Assembly (NCBI RefSeq): GCF_003337415.1
Contig: NZ_QPJT01000003.1
Coordinates: forward strand, 1 to 64,000
Length of the DNA: 64,000 nt
DNA from: Anaerobacterium chartisolvens
GTDB lineage: Bacteria; Bacillota; Clostridia; Acetivibrionales; DSM-27016
Reading direction: 5' to 3'
The notes below the pieces were generated by a model that worked only from the letters and a program-made list of their open reading frames with translations, did not search any database and had not been told where the DNA came from. Numbering within the stretch: position 1 is the first letter of the stretch; each line of letters opens with the position of its first letter. Shown here in pieces: positions 9,307-18,742 of the stretch. Both the position numbers and the translations under genes were made by a program.

Positions 9307-9885
9307 ATGAAAAAGATTCTGAGTATTGTAATTGTCGTGTTGATGATTATTACCGCTCTGTCGGTGTATGTTATGAACATGATGGGAGATAGAATTATCG
9401 CCCAGATGATAGAGAGTGAATTGTCTTCATTTGACACGAATAGTTTGCCAGGTAATTCCGAAGAAATAAAAAAAGGCACTTCTTCAGATGATTCGGGTAA
9501 TGCAAATGAGAGAGGTGGCGAAAAAAATCACGGCCGGGAGATGACCGAAGGCCTCTGGCAGGAGGGAAGGGACGGGCAGAGTAAACCGGCGGCGGAAACG
9601 GACGGCAATAAGCCTTCTCACAGCGGAAGCTCTAAAAAAGAGGTAAAGATTACTGTGGAAGAGATTAATGAAATAAAGGATAAGATAACGTTTTCGGACA
9701 AAATGACTGCGGCCTCTCTGGTTATGAAAAAGCTTACTGCCGACGATATTAATCTTCTCAAAGATATGCTGGGGAGCGGGCTTAGCGATGATGAGAAGAG
9801 GGAGGCTAAGAAAATTGCCTATAGCAGATTTGATGAAGAAGAAATAAAGAGGGTCAAGGAGATTTACCATAAGTATATGGATTAG
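9307..9885 (+). CDS. Membrane-anchored acidic protein heading the exopolysaccharide operon
   Basis: 192 residues. One N-terminal membrane segment (about 4-24, ILSIVIVVLMIITALSVYVM) is followed by a low-complexity, Gly/Ser/Glu-rich linker (about 50-110) and a charged alpha-helical tail (about 112-192, rich in Glu, Lys and Asp). I do not recognise the family. As the first gene after the palindromic promoter and 56 bases before the chain-length protein gene, it is probably a membrane-tethered accessory factor of polysaccharide assembly or its control. Confidence 0.75.
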   Translation: MKKILSIVIVVLMIITALSVYVMNMMGDRIIAQMIESELSSFDTNSLPGNSEEIKKGTSSDDSGNANERGGEKNHGREMTEGLWQEGRDGQSKPAAETDGNKPSHSGSSKKEVKITVEEINEIKDKITFSDKMTAASLVMKKLTADDINLLKDMLGSGLSDDEKREAKKIAYSRFDEEEIKRVKEIYHKYMD

Positions 9886-9941
9886 AAGGGTGTCGCTAGG
9901 GCGGCTCAAACCTAAAGGTGCAATTGTGAGGGGGATGGAAG

Positions 9942-11408
9942 TTGGAGAATTCGGATCTAAAGGACAAGCTTGAGGTAATATTGAAAACAGATGCCGCAAC
10001 GGTATCCCGGACAGATGTATCACTGAGGGATATTCTTGAGGCAATAATCAAGCATAGGTGGATTATTTTCGCGGTCACTGTAATGTGTGTCCTGACTGTA
10101 GCAATAGTGGGAACGCTTTTCTCACCTCATACAGGTCAGGTAACGGCCATGATTGAATTCAATTTTGATGGGATCGAAAAAGGACTTGATCCTTATGGCA
10201 AGAGCTTTGATGTAAGTAAGATAAAAGCTCCTGTGGTAATTGACATGGTGGTGAAGAGCCTTGAGCTTGACAAACGCGGAATATCTGCCGACTTAATAAG
10301 GACAAATATCAGAATAGAGCCGGTAATACCGGGAGGTATTACCGAGAAAATAAAGCAGCTTGAGGAGGCAAAGAAACAGAACATAGAGGGGCTTCAGAAT
10401 TTTACATATTACCCTAGCGTATACCTCATAAGCCTTGATATTCCAAAAGACTCCGGAGTGGATAAGCTTGGGGCGATTGAAATAATGAATGAGATTATAA
10501 AGCAGTACAGGGAGTATTTTTACTTAAATTACTCGGATAGAAATGTACTGTCAAATGCATTGGTAAGCATTGATTATGACGAATACGACTATCCGGAGAT
10601 TACCGATATTATACACGGACAGCTTGACATAATAACAAGCTATGTAAGCGCTAAGCAGAGGGAGAGCGAAGCGGGAGATTTCAGATCAAAACAGACGGGA
10701 CTTGCGTTCAGTGATATTGTTAAGTCTATTGATGTGATAAAGAGGGTTGATTTGAGCAAGGTAGAGTCGGTGATAAATGAGTATAATCTCACAAAGAACA
10801 GGGATAGGCTTATAGGACTGTATCAGTACAAGGTAAGGATGGCGGAGCTGGAAAATGTTAAGAAGGAAGACGAATCCAGAGTATTGAATGATGCGCTCAA
10901 TAAATACGAGAGACAAAAAAATATTATAATGATGCCTAATATGGCTGGAGAGCAAGCTCAGACGGCGGGTGGCATAGAGATAGGCTCCTCCGATAAGTAC
11001 TACAGCGAATTGGCAGGCAAGGCCGCAGATGCGGGTGTGAATGCCAGAAACTCCTTTCATAGTGCCGAGTATTATAAGCAAAGGATCGACAGACTTGTTA
11101 ATGGTAATGTATCGCCTGAGCTCAAGCAGGCGGGAGAAAAGTATATTGTTTCATTATTGCCGGGTTTGAAGGATAAGGTTGAAAGTTGGATTAAGCTTAC
11201 CAACGATACTGTTTCAGAGTATTATGAGATGCAGCTTTACAGTACGGCCATGAGTAGCATATCTCCTGCCGAGTATAAAGGAATAGTTAACAAAATGAGC
11301 CTTCCTGTGGCGGCAGCTTTGGGAGTGGGGCTTATATTGGGGCTGCTGATTGCTTTTTTAAGAGAGTACTGGGCAAGAAGTGCAGCTAAAACGACCGGCG
11401 GCGCTTGA
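9942..11408 (+). CDS. Wzz-type polysaccharide chain-length determinant / co-polymerase
   Basis: 488 residues from a TTG start preceded by GAGGGG; the nearby ATG at 9935 is out of frame. Architecture is classical for the family: a cytosolic N-terminal tail, a first membrane segment (about 43-64, HRWIIFAVTVMCVLTVAIVG), a long extracytoplasmic helical domain, and a second membrane segment near the C-terminus (about 458-476, LPVAAALGVGLILGLLIAF). There is no Walker motif, so no fused tyrosine kinase. It would set chain length together with the EpsG-like polymerase encoded downstream. Confidence 0.8.
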   Translation: MENSDLKDKLEVILKTDAATVSRTDVSLRDILEAIIKHRWIIFAVTVMCVLTVAIVGTLFSPHTGQVTAMIEFNFDGIEKGLDPYGKSFDVSKIKAPVVIDMVVKSLELDKRGISADLIRTNIRIEPVIPGGITEKIKQLEEAKKQNIEGLQNFTYYPSVYLISLDIPKDSGVDKLGAIEIMNEIIKQYREYFYLNYSDRNVLSNALVSIDYDEYDYPEITDIIHGQLDIITSYVSAKQRESEAGDFRSKQTGLAFSDIVKSIDVIKRVDLSKVESVINEYNLTKNRDRLIGLYQYKVRMAELENVKKEDESRVLNDALNKYERQKNIIMMPNMAGEQAQTAGGIEIGSSDKYYSELAGKAADAGVNARNSFHSAEYYKQRIDRLVNGNVSPELKQAGEKYIVSLLPGLKDKVESWIKLTNDTVSEYYEMQLYSTAMSSISPAEYKGIVNKMSLPVAAALGVGLILGLLIAFLREYWARSAAKTTGGA

Positions 11409-11444
11409 ATATTATGCCGGGGAGCCGAAAGGGAGAATAAAACA

Positions 11445-12380
11445 GTGGAAAACCCTTTAGTAAGTGTTATAATACCTACTTACAAAAGAGACGAATTTTT
11501 AATTCGTGCCGTAAAATCTGTATTAAATCAGACATACAAAAAAATTGAAATTGTAATTGTTGACGATAATATACCGGGCTCCGATTTTCAGAAGAGAAGC
11601 TTTGAGAGCATTAAGCCTTATATTTCAAATGAGCAGGCTTTTGGCCCTGTAATAAAGTATTTAAATACGAGGGGCTGCATCGGAGGCGGGGCTGCGAGAA
11701 ATTTTGGTGTTAAAAATTCAACGGGTGATTATTTGGCGTTTCTCGATGACGATGATCGCTATTTAAATAATAAAATTGAAGAGCAACTGAAATTTATGAT
11801 AAACAGAAAGATAGAGATGTCATATCAGGATGTAAAGTGGATAGATGAGGAAGACAGGCTTGTCGAGTATAGAAAGATGGACTATGTTAAAAAGTCCGGG
11901 AAGAATGAGCTGCTGAAGCAGCATATTCTTCACTCTATTGCTCCTACTGCCGTTTATATGCTGACAAGGGATGCGTTCTTTAAAACGGAGGGCTTTGGAG
12001 AGGTTAAGGTTGGACAGGATTTTATATTAATGCTGCGTTGCATTGAGGCCGGAGTAAAGATTGAGTATATGCCGGGAGCTTATGTCCTTCAGTATCTTCA
12101 TGGCAAGGAGCGAATATCTCTGGGCTTAAACAAGATTGAAGGCGAGAATGAGCTGTATGCTTTAAAGCGCAAGTATTTTAAGCTGCTGGAGGGCGAAGAA
12201 AGAGTATATGTGAAATTCAGGCATTTTGCCGTTTTGTGTTTCGCGTGCTTAAGAAGTAAAATGTATCTTAAATCGCTTGAATACGCTTTGATAACTTTCT
12301 TTACCTCACCCATAGAATGCTGCAATGAGGCCAGAAGATATTTTGGGAATAGAAGAGAATCTGAGGGGTCGTTTAAATGA
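11445..12380 (+). CDS. Family 2 glycosyltransferase
   Basis: 311 residues from GTG. The GT-A fold N-terminus VSVIIPTYKRDEFLIRAVKS and the nucleotide/metal site FLDDDDRY (DxD) near residue 97 are clear. The C-terminal half is helical. It should transfer a sugar from a nucleotide donor onto the growing lipid-linked repeat unit at the cytosolic face. Its last codons overlap the next glycosyltransferase start by four bases (ATGA), indicating translational coupling. Confidence 0.9.
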   Translation: MENPLVSVIIPTYKRDEFLIRAVKSVLNQTYKKIEIVIVDDNIPGSDFQKRSFESIKPYISNEQAFGPVIKYLNTRGCIGGGAARNFGVKNSTGDYLAFLDDDDRYLNNKIEEQLKFMINRKIEMSYQDVKWIDEEDRLVEYRKMDYVKKSGKNELLKQHILHSIAPTAVYMLTRDAFFKTEGFGEVKVGQDFILMLRCIEAGVKIEYMPGAYVLQYLHGKERISLGLNKIEGENELYALKRKYFKLLEGEERVYVKFRHFAVLCFACLRSKMYLKSLEYALITFFTSPIECCNEARRYFGNRRESEGSFK

Positions 12381-13504
12381 GGGTTTTACATGTTATCGGA
12401 CGCTTGGGCCGGGGGGGCGATACTGCGGCGGTGTATTCCGCAGGCCGGTATTTAAAGGGGCATGGCTGTTATTTTGACTATGTTACTCATGAGGGATATG
12501 ACCCTGCATTTGTCGAGAAGCTAAAAGCTGAGGGATCGGGTATATATATATTAAAGGGGGATGTCAGAGGTCTGGGCATATTGGGATATTATAGAGCCTT
12601 CAGGAATTTGCTTAAAGATATGTCCACGACGTACGACGCTCTTCACATCCACACGTCAATGCAGTCGGGAGTAGCTTTATATGCCGCAAAAAAAGGCAGA
12701 ATAAAAAAAAGAATATGTCATGCTCACACCAACAGCATACAGCGCCCCGCAAGCGGCATTAAGAAAAAGCTCATTATGCCGTTCTTTAAGTATCTCATAA
12801 ACAAATATTCAACCCATAAGGTTGCCTGCGGTGTTGAGGCAGGTGATTTCTTGTATGGACGGAATACCAACTATACTGTAATTAAAAACGGTGTGGATAA
12901 GGATAAATTTACGAATGTCCAGCAGGAGAGGCTGAATGCGCTGAGAAAGAAACTGAATCTTCCGGAGGATTGCTTAATTATAGGACATGTCGGAAGGTTT
13001 TCCGATATGAAAAACCAGAAGTACAGCCTTTCTTTGTTCAGTAAATTAAGCATTCACAACGCTAATGCTTTTTTAGTTTTTGTTGGAGACGGAGAAAATT
13101 ATAATGAAGTCAGAGAAATGGCAAAAGGTATGAGCGCGAATATTTTATTTGCCGGGAAGAGAAATGACGTAGAGGTATTTATGAGCTTGTTTGATGTTTT
13201 GCTGCTTCCATCTTTTCCCGGAGAGGGCCTGCCTATCACGTTGGTAGAAGCCCAGATATCGGGATGCTATTGCATAAGCTCCGATAATGTAACTAAAGAA
13301 GCAGATCTGGGGGTAGGGCTGCTTGACTATGCTTCTTTAAATGATATGAATCTGTGGATAGATAAAATACTGGGGTCGAAAAAAATAATCAAGCCGCCGC
13401 ATCAGGATATTAACAGTGCCATTAAAAAAAATAAATTTGATATGGGAGATACTGATTTAAACTGGAAGCGGTTGTATGGCTTAGCCGGAGAATATTTATC
13501 TTAA
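12377..13504 (+). CDS. Family 4 (GT-B) glycosyltransferase
   Basis: 375 residues. The N-terminal RVLHVIGRLGRGGD glycine-rich loop and the C-terminal donor-site region (IIGHVGRFSDMKNQ, then FPGEGLPITLVEAQISG with the EX7E-type Glu pair) are typical of GT4 retaining transferases such as EpsF. Overlaps the GT2 gene by four bases; the EpsG-like polymerase follows after 23 bases. Sugar specificity cannot be read from the sequence. Confidence 0.9.
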   Translation: MRVLHVIGRLGRGGDTAAVYSAGRYLKGHGCYFDYVTHEGYDPAFVEKLKAEGSGIYILKGDVRGLGILGYYRAFRNLLKDMSTTYDALHIHTSMQSGVALYAAKKGRIKKRICHAHTNSIQRPASGIKKKLIMPFFKYLINKYSTHKVACGVEAGDFLYGRNTNYTVIKNGVDKDKFTNVQQERLNALRKKLNLPEDCLIIGHVGRFSDMKNQKYSLSLFSKLSIHNANAFLVFVGDGENYNEVREMAKGMSANILFAGKRNDVEVFMSLFDVLLLPSFPGEGLPITLVEAQISGCYCISSDNVTKEADLGVGLLDYASLNDMNLWIDKILGSKKIIKPPHQDINSAIKKNKFDMGDTDLNWKRLYGLAGEYLS

Positions 13505-13527
13505 ATGCAAAATGGGCAGGGTATAGG

Positions 13528-14637
13528 ATGACTGTTTATGTTTTAATAATGTTATTTATATTAGCTGGAAGATTTGTAATCAATGCAAACAGGAGCAGTA
13601 AAACAAGACGAAACTATTTGATTGTAGTTTTTGGCGTGCTTTGCATTGTGGCAGCCTTTCGTTCCTATGAGGTTGGAACGGATACCGAGCAGTTTTATAA
13701 TGCATTTAAAACCATATTGTCTTTAGAATGGCATGATTTGGATAGCTTGCGCTATGAATATGGCTTTTTTGCCCTTTGCAAATTGCTGGGCTATGTGAGT
13801 GACGATCCTCAAATACTCCTGATAGGCACAAGTGTATTTATTTCGTTTTCCGTAGGACGTTTTATATATAAGAATTCAGAGGATGTTTCTTTTAGTGCCT
13901 TTTTGTTTTTATCATTAAATATTTATGCTCAATATTTAAGCTTGATGAGGCAGGCGTTAGCAATTTGCATTATTATGCTGGGACTTGAAAGGCTTAAAAA
14001 AAAGAAGGATATCCAATTTGTCATAGCTGTGATTATTGCGGCATTATTCCATAGATCCGCCATTATTTGCTGCATGTTCATATTATTCACAAGATTAAGG
14101 TATACAAAAGGAATGCTGGGGTTAACAACTGTTTTAACGGTAGCAGGATTTATGTTTGTTGAAAAGCTTTTTGTGATTGTGACTAATATCATAGGATACG
14201 GGAATTATTCAGATTCTGAGTTTGTGGTGCCCAATTATTTTGCCGCTGTTTGCAAAGCCGCCGTGTTTCTTGCCGTATTTATTTTTGGGCTATTATGTAT
14301 AAGAAATAAGGAGGGCTATAATCTTTACTCTATTAGTACAAAGGGCTTTTTGACAGGCAGGCTTTCTTATGGCTTTCTGGCCTTTGCAATGAGTGTATGC
14401 CTGTTTTCCCAAATAGTCGCCATAAAAATGATAATTATGCAAAGAGCAGTCCCTTATTTCGATTATTTCTGCCTTTTATGGCTGCCTAAGGCCATATATG
14501 GAATAGAGGACAAGAGCATCAGGTGTCTGGCGAAAATTTTAGTTATAGTATTTACGATACTATATTTTGTAATAATTAATACATTCAGGCAGGAGTGGTA
14601 CGGCGTAGTTCCATATAAAACTTTTGTCTGGCCATAA
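13528..14637 (+). CDS. EpsG-family polysaccharide polymerase (Wzy-like)
   Basis: 369 residues, strongly hydrophobic with about ten membrane segments. The conserved N-terminal motif of EpsG proteins is present: RSYEVGTDTEQFYNAF at about 46-61. Located between the glycosyltransferases and the flippase, the normal place of the polymerase in a Wzx/Wzy-dependent locus. It would join flipped repeat units on the outer face of the membrane. Confidence 0.85.
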   Translation: MTVYVLIMLFILAGRFVINANRSSKTRRNYLIVVFGVLCIVAAFRSYEVGTDTEQFYNAFKTILSLEWHDLDSLRYEYGFFALCKLLGYVSDDPQILLIGTSVFISFSVGRFIYKNSEDVSFSAFLFLSLNIYAQYLSLMRQALAICIIMLGLERLKKKKDIQFVIAVIIAALFHRSAIICCMFILFTRLRYTKGMLGLTTVLTVAGFMFVEKLFVIVTNIIGYGNYSDSEFVVPNYFAAVCKAAVFLAVFIFGLLCIRNKEGYNLYSISTKGFLTGRLSYGFLAFAMSVCLFSQIVAIKMIIMQRAVPYFDYFCLLWLPKAIYGIEDKSIRCLAKILVIVFTILYFVIINTFRQEWYGVVPYKTFVWP

Positions 14638-14679
14638 GAATATTCTTAAAGCAAGCATACAGCAAAACTGGAGGTAAAA

Positions 14680-15810
14680 ATGATTTCGCAAATTAAAAGA
14701 AGGTTAAGAAAGCACAAAAAAATATTTAGCATTGTAAAAAAGATATATGTTTTTTTTTATAAGGCTGTAAATTATCCAAAGCAAAGAGCCGAATCCAGAG
14801 CGGCATATGAAAAGGTTTCTTTGCTGGAGGACAGCCATAATAGGAGAATATGGTATCTTTGTGTGCCCCTGCATCCTAATATCGGAGATCAGGCTCAGGC
14901 CTACTGCATTAGGAAATGGTTTATGGCATATTACCCTGAGGCCGAAGTAGTAGAACTATTGTCGGATGCTGTAAATTCAAATAGCTTTAACCTGCTTGGG
15001 GAAATGAAGAAAAAAATAAAGCCTGCGGATTTGATATTTTTTCAAAGCGGATATACTTCTATAGATACTCACCGCGATGAAATTACTCACAGGATAATTG
15101 CCGGAAAATTCAAGGATAACAAAATAATATTTTTCCCCCAGACAGTCAGATATACCTGCGAGCTTCAAAAGCAGATTACGGCGGGTATTTATAACGGACA
15201 TGCGCACCTTATGTTTATGGCAAGGGACAGGGTTTCCTTTGAAACCGCTGCAAATGCGTTTAAAAACGCGCGTGTGCTGGCATACCCCGATATAGTAACA
15301 TCTTTAATCGGAAAGTACAGGTTTAACAATAGCAGAGAAGGTATACTTTTCTGTATGAGGAATGATAGTGAACAACTCTATGAAAAAACGCAGATTGAAG
15401 GCTTAAGAAAGCGTCTATCCTTTGTTGGGCCGAGCGATATTACAGATACAACCATAAAAACAAGCTACAGGGATTTGCGTGCTAATATTGAAGGTATTCT
15501 TGACAGCATTCTCGATAAATTTTCCAGATACAAATTGGTTATTACCGACAGATATCATGGCACGATATTTGCATTAATTGCAAACACCCCTGTGATAGTT
15601 ATAGACTCGACAGATCACAAGCTTTCTTCAGGAGTGGACTGGTTTAAAGGGATCTATGATGAATACGTATGCTTTGCAAAATCGCTGGAAGAAGCGTATG
15701 ATCTGGCATGTGTTGTTATGAAAAGGGAATATGAATATTGCCTGCAGGATTACTTTGACAGGAATTATTATCAGAAGCTTTACGGGCTTATTGAGGAGGG
15801 GGAGCTTTAA
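14680..15810 (+). CDS. Polysaccharide pyruvyl transferase family protein
   Basis: 376 residues. Landmarks of the family (PF04230): PNIGDQAQAYCIRKWF near residue 66-81, DLIFFQSGYTS, a central domain break, and the C-terminal RYHGTIFALIANTPVI (about 289-304). Such enzymes attach ketal pyruvate from phosphoenolpyruvate to sugar residues, giving negatively charged polysaccharide; the CsaB branch makes the cell-wall ligand for SLH domains. Immediately followed by the Fe-S protein gene. Confidence 0.85.
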   Translation: MISQIKRRLRKHKKIFSIVKKIYVFFYKAVNYPKQRAESRAAYEKVSLLEDSHNRRIWYLCVPLHPNIGDQAQAYCIRKWFMAYYPEAEVVELLSDAVNSNSFNLLGEMKKKIKPADLIFFQSGYTSIDTHRDEITHRIIAGKFKDNKIIFFPQTVRYTCELQKQITAGIYNGHAHLMFMARDRVSFETAANAFKNARVLAYPDIVTSLIGKYRFNNSREGILFCMRNDSEQLYEKTQIEGLRKRLSFVGPSDITDTTIKTSYRDLRANIEGILDSILDKFSRYKLVITDRYHGTIFALIANTPVIVIDSTDHKLSSGVDWFKGIYDEYVCFAKSLEEAYDLACVVMKREYEYCLQDYFDRNYYQKLYGLIEEGEL

Positions 15811-15811
15811 A

Positions 15812-17044
15812 TTGAATATTTGCGGGGAAAAGGAGTGTACAGGATGCATGGCGTGCTATTCTGTATGCAATCACGGGGCTATAGCTGCAGGGGCGGACTC
15901 GAGGGGGTTCTATATGCCCGTAATTGACAACGATATATGTATAAACTGCGGCAATTGTAAAAAGGTCTGTCCCGCAAATCGCAACGTGGAAAAATCACAC
16001 TTTAAACAGGAGGTTTTTGCATGCTGGTCAAATGATCCTGAGTTAAGGCTGGGCAGTACCTCGGGAGGTATCTTTACAGGCTTGTCAAAATATGTGCTTT
16101 CAAAAGGCGGCACGGTGTTCGGAGCTAAGTTTGACAGCCGCTTCCGGGTTGTTCATGGCAGTGCAGAGGACGAGCGGCAATTAGCGTGCTTCAGAGGCTC
16201 TAAGTACGTGCAGAGCTACATGGGGGATACGTACAGGGATATTAAGAAAAGATTGGATCGCGGTATTTTGGTTCTTTTTACAGGAACGCCCTGTCAGAAT
16301 GCAGGGCTGAAATGCTTTCTGGGCAAGCCGTATAATAACCTTATAGCGGTAGATATAATATGCCATGGCGTGCCTTCTCCATTAGTATTCAATGACTATG
16401 TTGAATATATGAAAAAGAAAGCTAACAGCGATATAAGCAGTATAAGCTTCAGGCACAAGCAGCCGGGCTGGACTGTACATAGTATGAAAATTGATTTTTC
16501 AAATAACAGTTCCTACATGGCAGACGTTCTTACCGACCCATACTTGGTTGGATTCCTGCAGAATTATTTCTTAAGGGATTGCTGCCATGAATGTAAATAT
16601 GCAGTTCTTGACCGTCAGGGAGATATAACCATAGCCGATTTCTGGGGCTATGTATCGAATAGAAGAAAATTCAGAAATGATGAAAAAGGAATTTCCCTTG
16701 TTATAATTAATTCCAAAACGGGACGTGATATTTTGGAGGCGGTGAAGGGCGATTATGTTGTTCAAAAAAAGGATATGCGGGAGGCCTTGAACGGAAACAG
16801 GTGCCTGCAGGCTCCGTATGGCAAAAACCCCTTATCGGATTTGTTCTGGAAGGAATATCTGGATTGCAGGGACTTTGGGCTGGCTAGCCAGAAGTATTTT
16901 TATAAGAGAAAGAGCTCCTTAAGGCGAATGGTGAGCAGGTTTATTGATGATCACAGTTATCTGATGCCAGTAGATATACGCAAAAAATATGAGAATATAA
17001 AAGATAGGCTGAAACAAAAATTTTATAAAAAGGAGCAAAAGTGA
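15812..17044 (+). CDS. Coenzyme F420 hydrogenase/dehydrogenase beta-subunit-like Fe-S protein (exopolysaccharide type)
   Basis: 410 residues from a TTG at 15812 with GAGGAGGG upstream; an in-frame extension to 15731 overlaps the preceding gene and lacks a ribosome site, so I reject it. Two 4Fe-4S cluster motifs open the protein (CTGCMACYSVC and CINCGNCKKVCP), followed by the FrhB-type domain (TSGGIFTGL, FTGTPCQNAGLKCFL, DIICHGVPSP, then CCHECKYAVLDRQGDITIADFWG). Proteins of this type occur in many polysaccharide loci beside pyruvyl transferases. Their reaction is not settled; a flavin-linked redox modification of a sugar is the usual suggestion. Confidence 0.85.
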   Translation: MNICGEKECTGCMACYSVCNHGAIAAGADSRGFYMPVIDNDICINCGNCKKVCPANRNVEKSHFKQEVFACWSNDPELRLGSTSGGIFTGLSKYVLSKGGTVFGAKFDSRFRVVHGSAEDERQLACFRGSKYVQSYMGDTYRDIKKRLDRGILVLFTGTPCQNAGLKCFLGKPYNNLIAVDIICHGVPSPLVFNDYVEYMKKKANSDISSISFRHKQPGWTVHSMKIDFSNNSSYMADVLTDPYLVGFLQNYFLRDCCHECKYAVLDRQGDITIADFWGYVSNRRKFRNDEKGISLVIINSKTGRDILEAVKGDYVVQKKDMREALNGNRCLQAPYGKNPLSDLFWKEYLDCRDFGLASQKYFYKRKSSLRRMVSRFIDDHSYLMPVDIRKKYENIKDRLKQKFYKKEQK

Positions 17045-18429
17045 ATAACAAATTTAAACAGCTTTTATCTGACACAACGATATTTGCGATAGGAAATGTT
17101 TTAACAAAGCTAATATTATTCTTTTTAATGCCTTTGTATACCAGCGCGATGACTACAGAGCAGTTCGGAGTCGCCGAATTGCTTAGCAACTCTGTTGACC
17201 TTGCCTTGCCTGTTGTTTCATTATGTATTTATGATGCTGTTTTCAGATTTGCAATTGACAGGGATTCAGACCATAGATTGCTGTTTACAAATGGAATAAA
17301 AATTTTATTTGCAAGCTATATTATAATATTTACAGGACTAGCTGTTGCCAACTTCTTTATTAAATATGAATACATCTGGTATTTTGCTTTAATGGTTTTT
17401 ACAGAAGGCCTTCGCCGACTGTCGGCACAATTTATAAGAGGAATAGGACATACTAAGAGATTTACAGCGGGCGGAGTGTTAAATGCCTTATCGCTGTGCA
17501 TATTCAATGTTATATTCCTTGCCGTTCTTAACCGGGGTATTGAGGGGTATCTGATTTCAATAATTCTGGCCAATATTGTTTCGGTTGTTTTTATAATATT
17601 TTCATCAGGAATATACAAATACATTTCCTTAAGAGCGGAGGACAACGAATTGCTTAAGAAGATGCTGCTCTTCAGCTTGCCGCAAATACCGAATCTTTTG
17701 TCATGGTGGGTAATAAATTTATCCAGCAGGTATATTATTGTCGGATTCCTTGGGGCGGGAATGGCGGGGCTTTTTACTGCCGCCAGCAAGCTTCCGTCGG
17801 TTATGAACGTATTGACGGGTATTTTTCAGCAGGCATGGCAGTTTTCCTCATCCAAGGAAATAGGGAGCAAGGACAGCGGAAGCTTTTTTTCAGATGTTTT
17901 TAAGGCGTATTCGGTGTTTATTATTGTATCCTGCTCGGGTATTATATTTTTCATACCTTTAATATCAAGAGTTATCCTGAAGGGTGATTTTTACGAGGCA
18001 TGGGTATATGTCCCTCTTTTGATGGTGTCGGCGGTGCTGAACGGGTATTCTGTTTATTTTGGGACATTCTATATTGCGGTAAAAAAGAACAGGATGATAA
18101 TGATTTCCACCATGACAGGTGCGGCAATAAGCCTGATTATATGCCTTGCGGCTACTCCCTTAATAGGCGTATACGGAGCTTTGCTTGCAAGCATAGTAAG
18201 TTATCTGGCTATTGTAATAATCAGAATTATTGATACAAGAAAGTATGTGCGGATAGATATCAAAGCATTTATTAATATTCTCAGCTTTGTCTTATTACTA
18301 TTGCAGGCAATAGTTATGACTTTTAATTTACCTTTTGCACAGGCTGTTTCAGGCGGTTTGTTTGTACTAATAGCCGGCTGCAATATTTTCTACTATCAAA
18401 AGGATATAAAAATGATATTTCTGAAGTAA
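17041..18429 (+). CDS. Wzx-type polysaccharide flippase
   Basis: 462 residues, start GTG overlapping the preceding stop by four bases. Twelve or more membrane segments with the MATE/Wzx layout; the N-terminus KQLLSDTTIFAIGNVLTKLI and the central LPQIPNLLSWWVINLSSRYI are typical. It should move lipid-linked repeat units to the outer face. It is the last gene of the rightward run that begins at 9307. Confidence 0.9.
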   Translation: MNNKFKQLLSDTTIFAIGNVLTKLILFFLMPLYTSAMTTEQFGVAELLSNSVDLALPVVSLCIYDAVFRFAIDRDSDHRLLFTNGIKILFASYIIIFTGLAVANFFIKYEYIWYFALMVFTEGLRRLSAQFIRGIGHTKRFTAGGVLNALSLCIFNVIFLAVLNRGIEGYLISIILANIVSVVFIIFSSGIYKYISLRAEDNELLKKMLLFSLPQIPNLLSWWVINLSSRYIIVGFLGAGMAGLFTAASKLPSVMNVLTGIFQQAWQFSSSKEIGSKDSGSFFSDVFKAYSVFIIVSCSGIIFFIPLISRVILKGDFYEAWVYVPLLMVSAVLNGYSVYFGTFYIAVKKNRMIMISTMTGAAISLIICLAATPLIGVYGALLASIVSYLAIVIIRIIDTRKYVRIDIKAFINILSFVLLLLQAIVMTFNLPFAQAVSGGLFVLIAGCNIFYYQKDIKMIFLK

Positions 18430-18642
18430 TTAATTCGGTATTCATAAACATAAAACATAATATCTTTATCAAACTGGTATACTGAAGAATAATTGGAATG
18501 AATGTATCCTATAAATCAGATAAATGCATTGAATATCATCTAAAATTTATAAATTACAGATGATATATGACTGTTTTACAGTAAGAAAGAGATTGCAGTT
18601 TATAAAACATGCGTTATTTTTCTCCATTTTTCGACTTAAAGT

Positions 18643-18671
18643 TTGAAAATCTCCCCAATTGGTAGTATAAT
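18643..18671 (+). promoter_or_regulatory. Sigma-A promoter for the initiating glycosyl-1-phosphate transferase
   Basis: TTGAAA (18643-18648) and TATAAT (18666-18671) spaced by 17 bases, about 70 bases before the start codon at 18743. The rest of the 18430-18742 gap is AT-rich and shows no gene. Confidence 0.75.
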
Positions 18672-18742
18672 GTTGTATAAATAATCCAACTTTTTGACGA
18701 GTTATTATGTTTACAAATAAATATACAGTAATTGGAGGAGAA

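Noticed and set aside
9484-10044. 186-codon minus-strand ORF in the exopolysaccharide region
   Set aside because: Antisense to two coherent rightward genes, no ribosome site, and no sensible protein features.
15731-15811. Upstream start for the F420-dehydrogenase-like gene
   Set aside because: It overlaps the pyruvyl transferase gene by 80 bases with no ribosome site; TTG 15812 follows GAGGAGGG and the Fe-S motif begins soon after.
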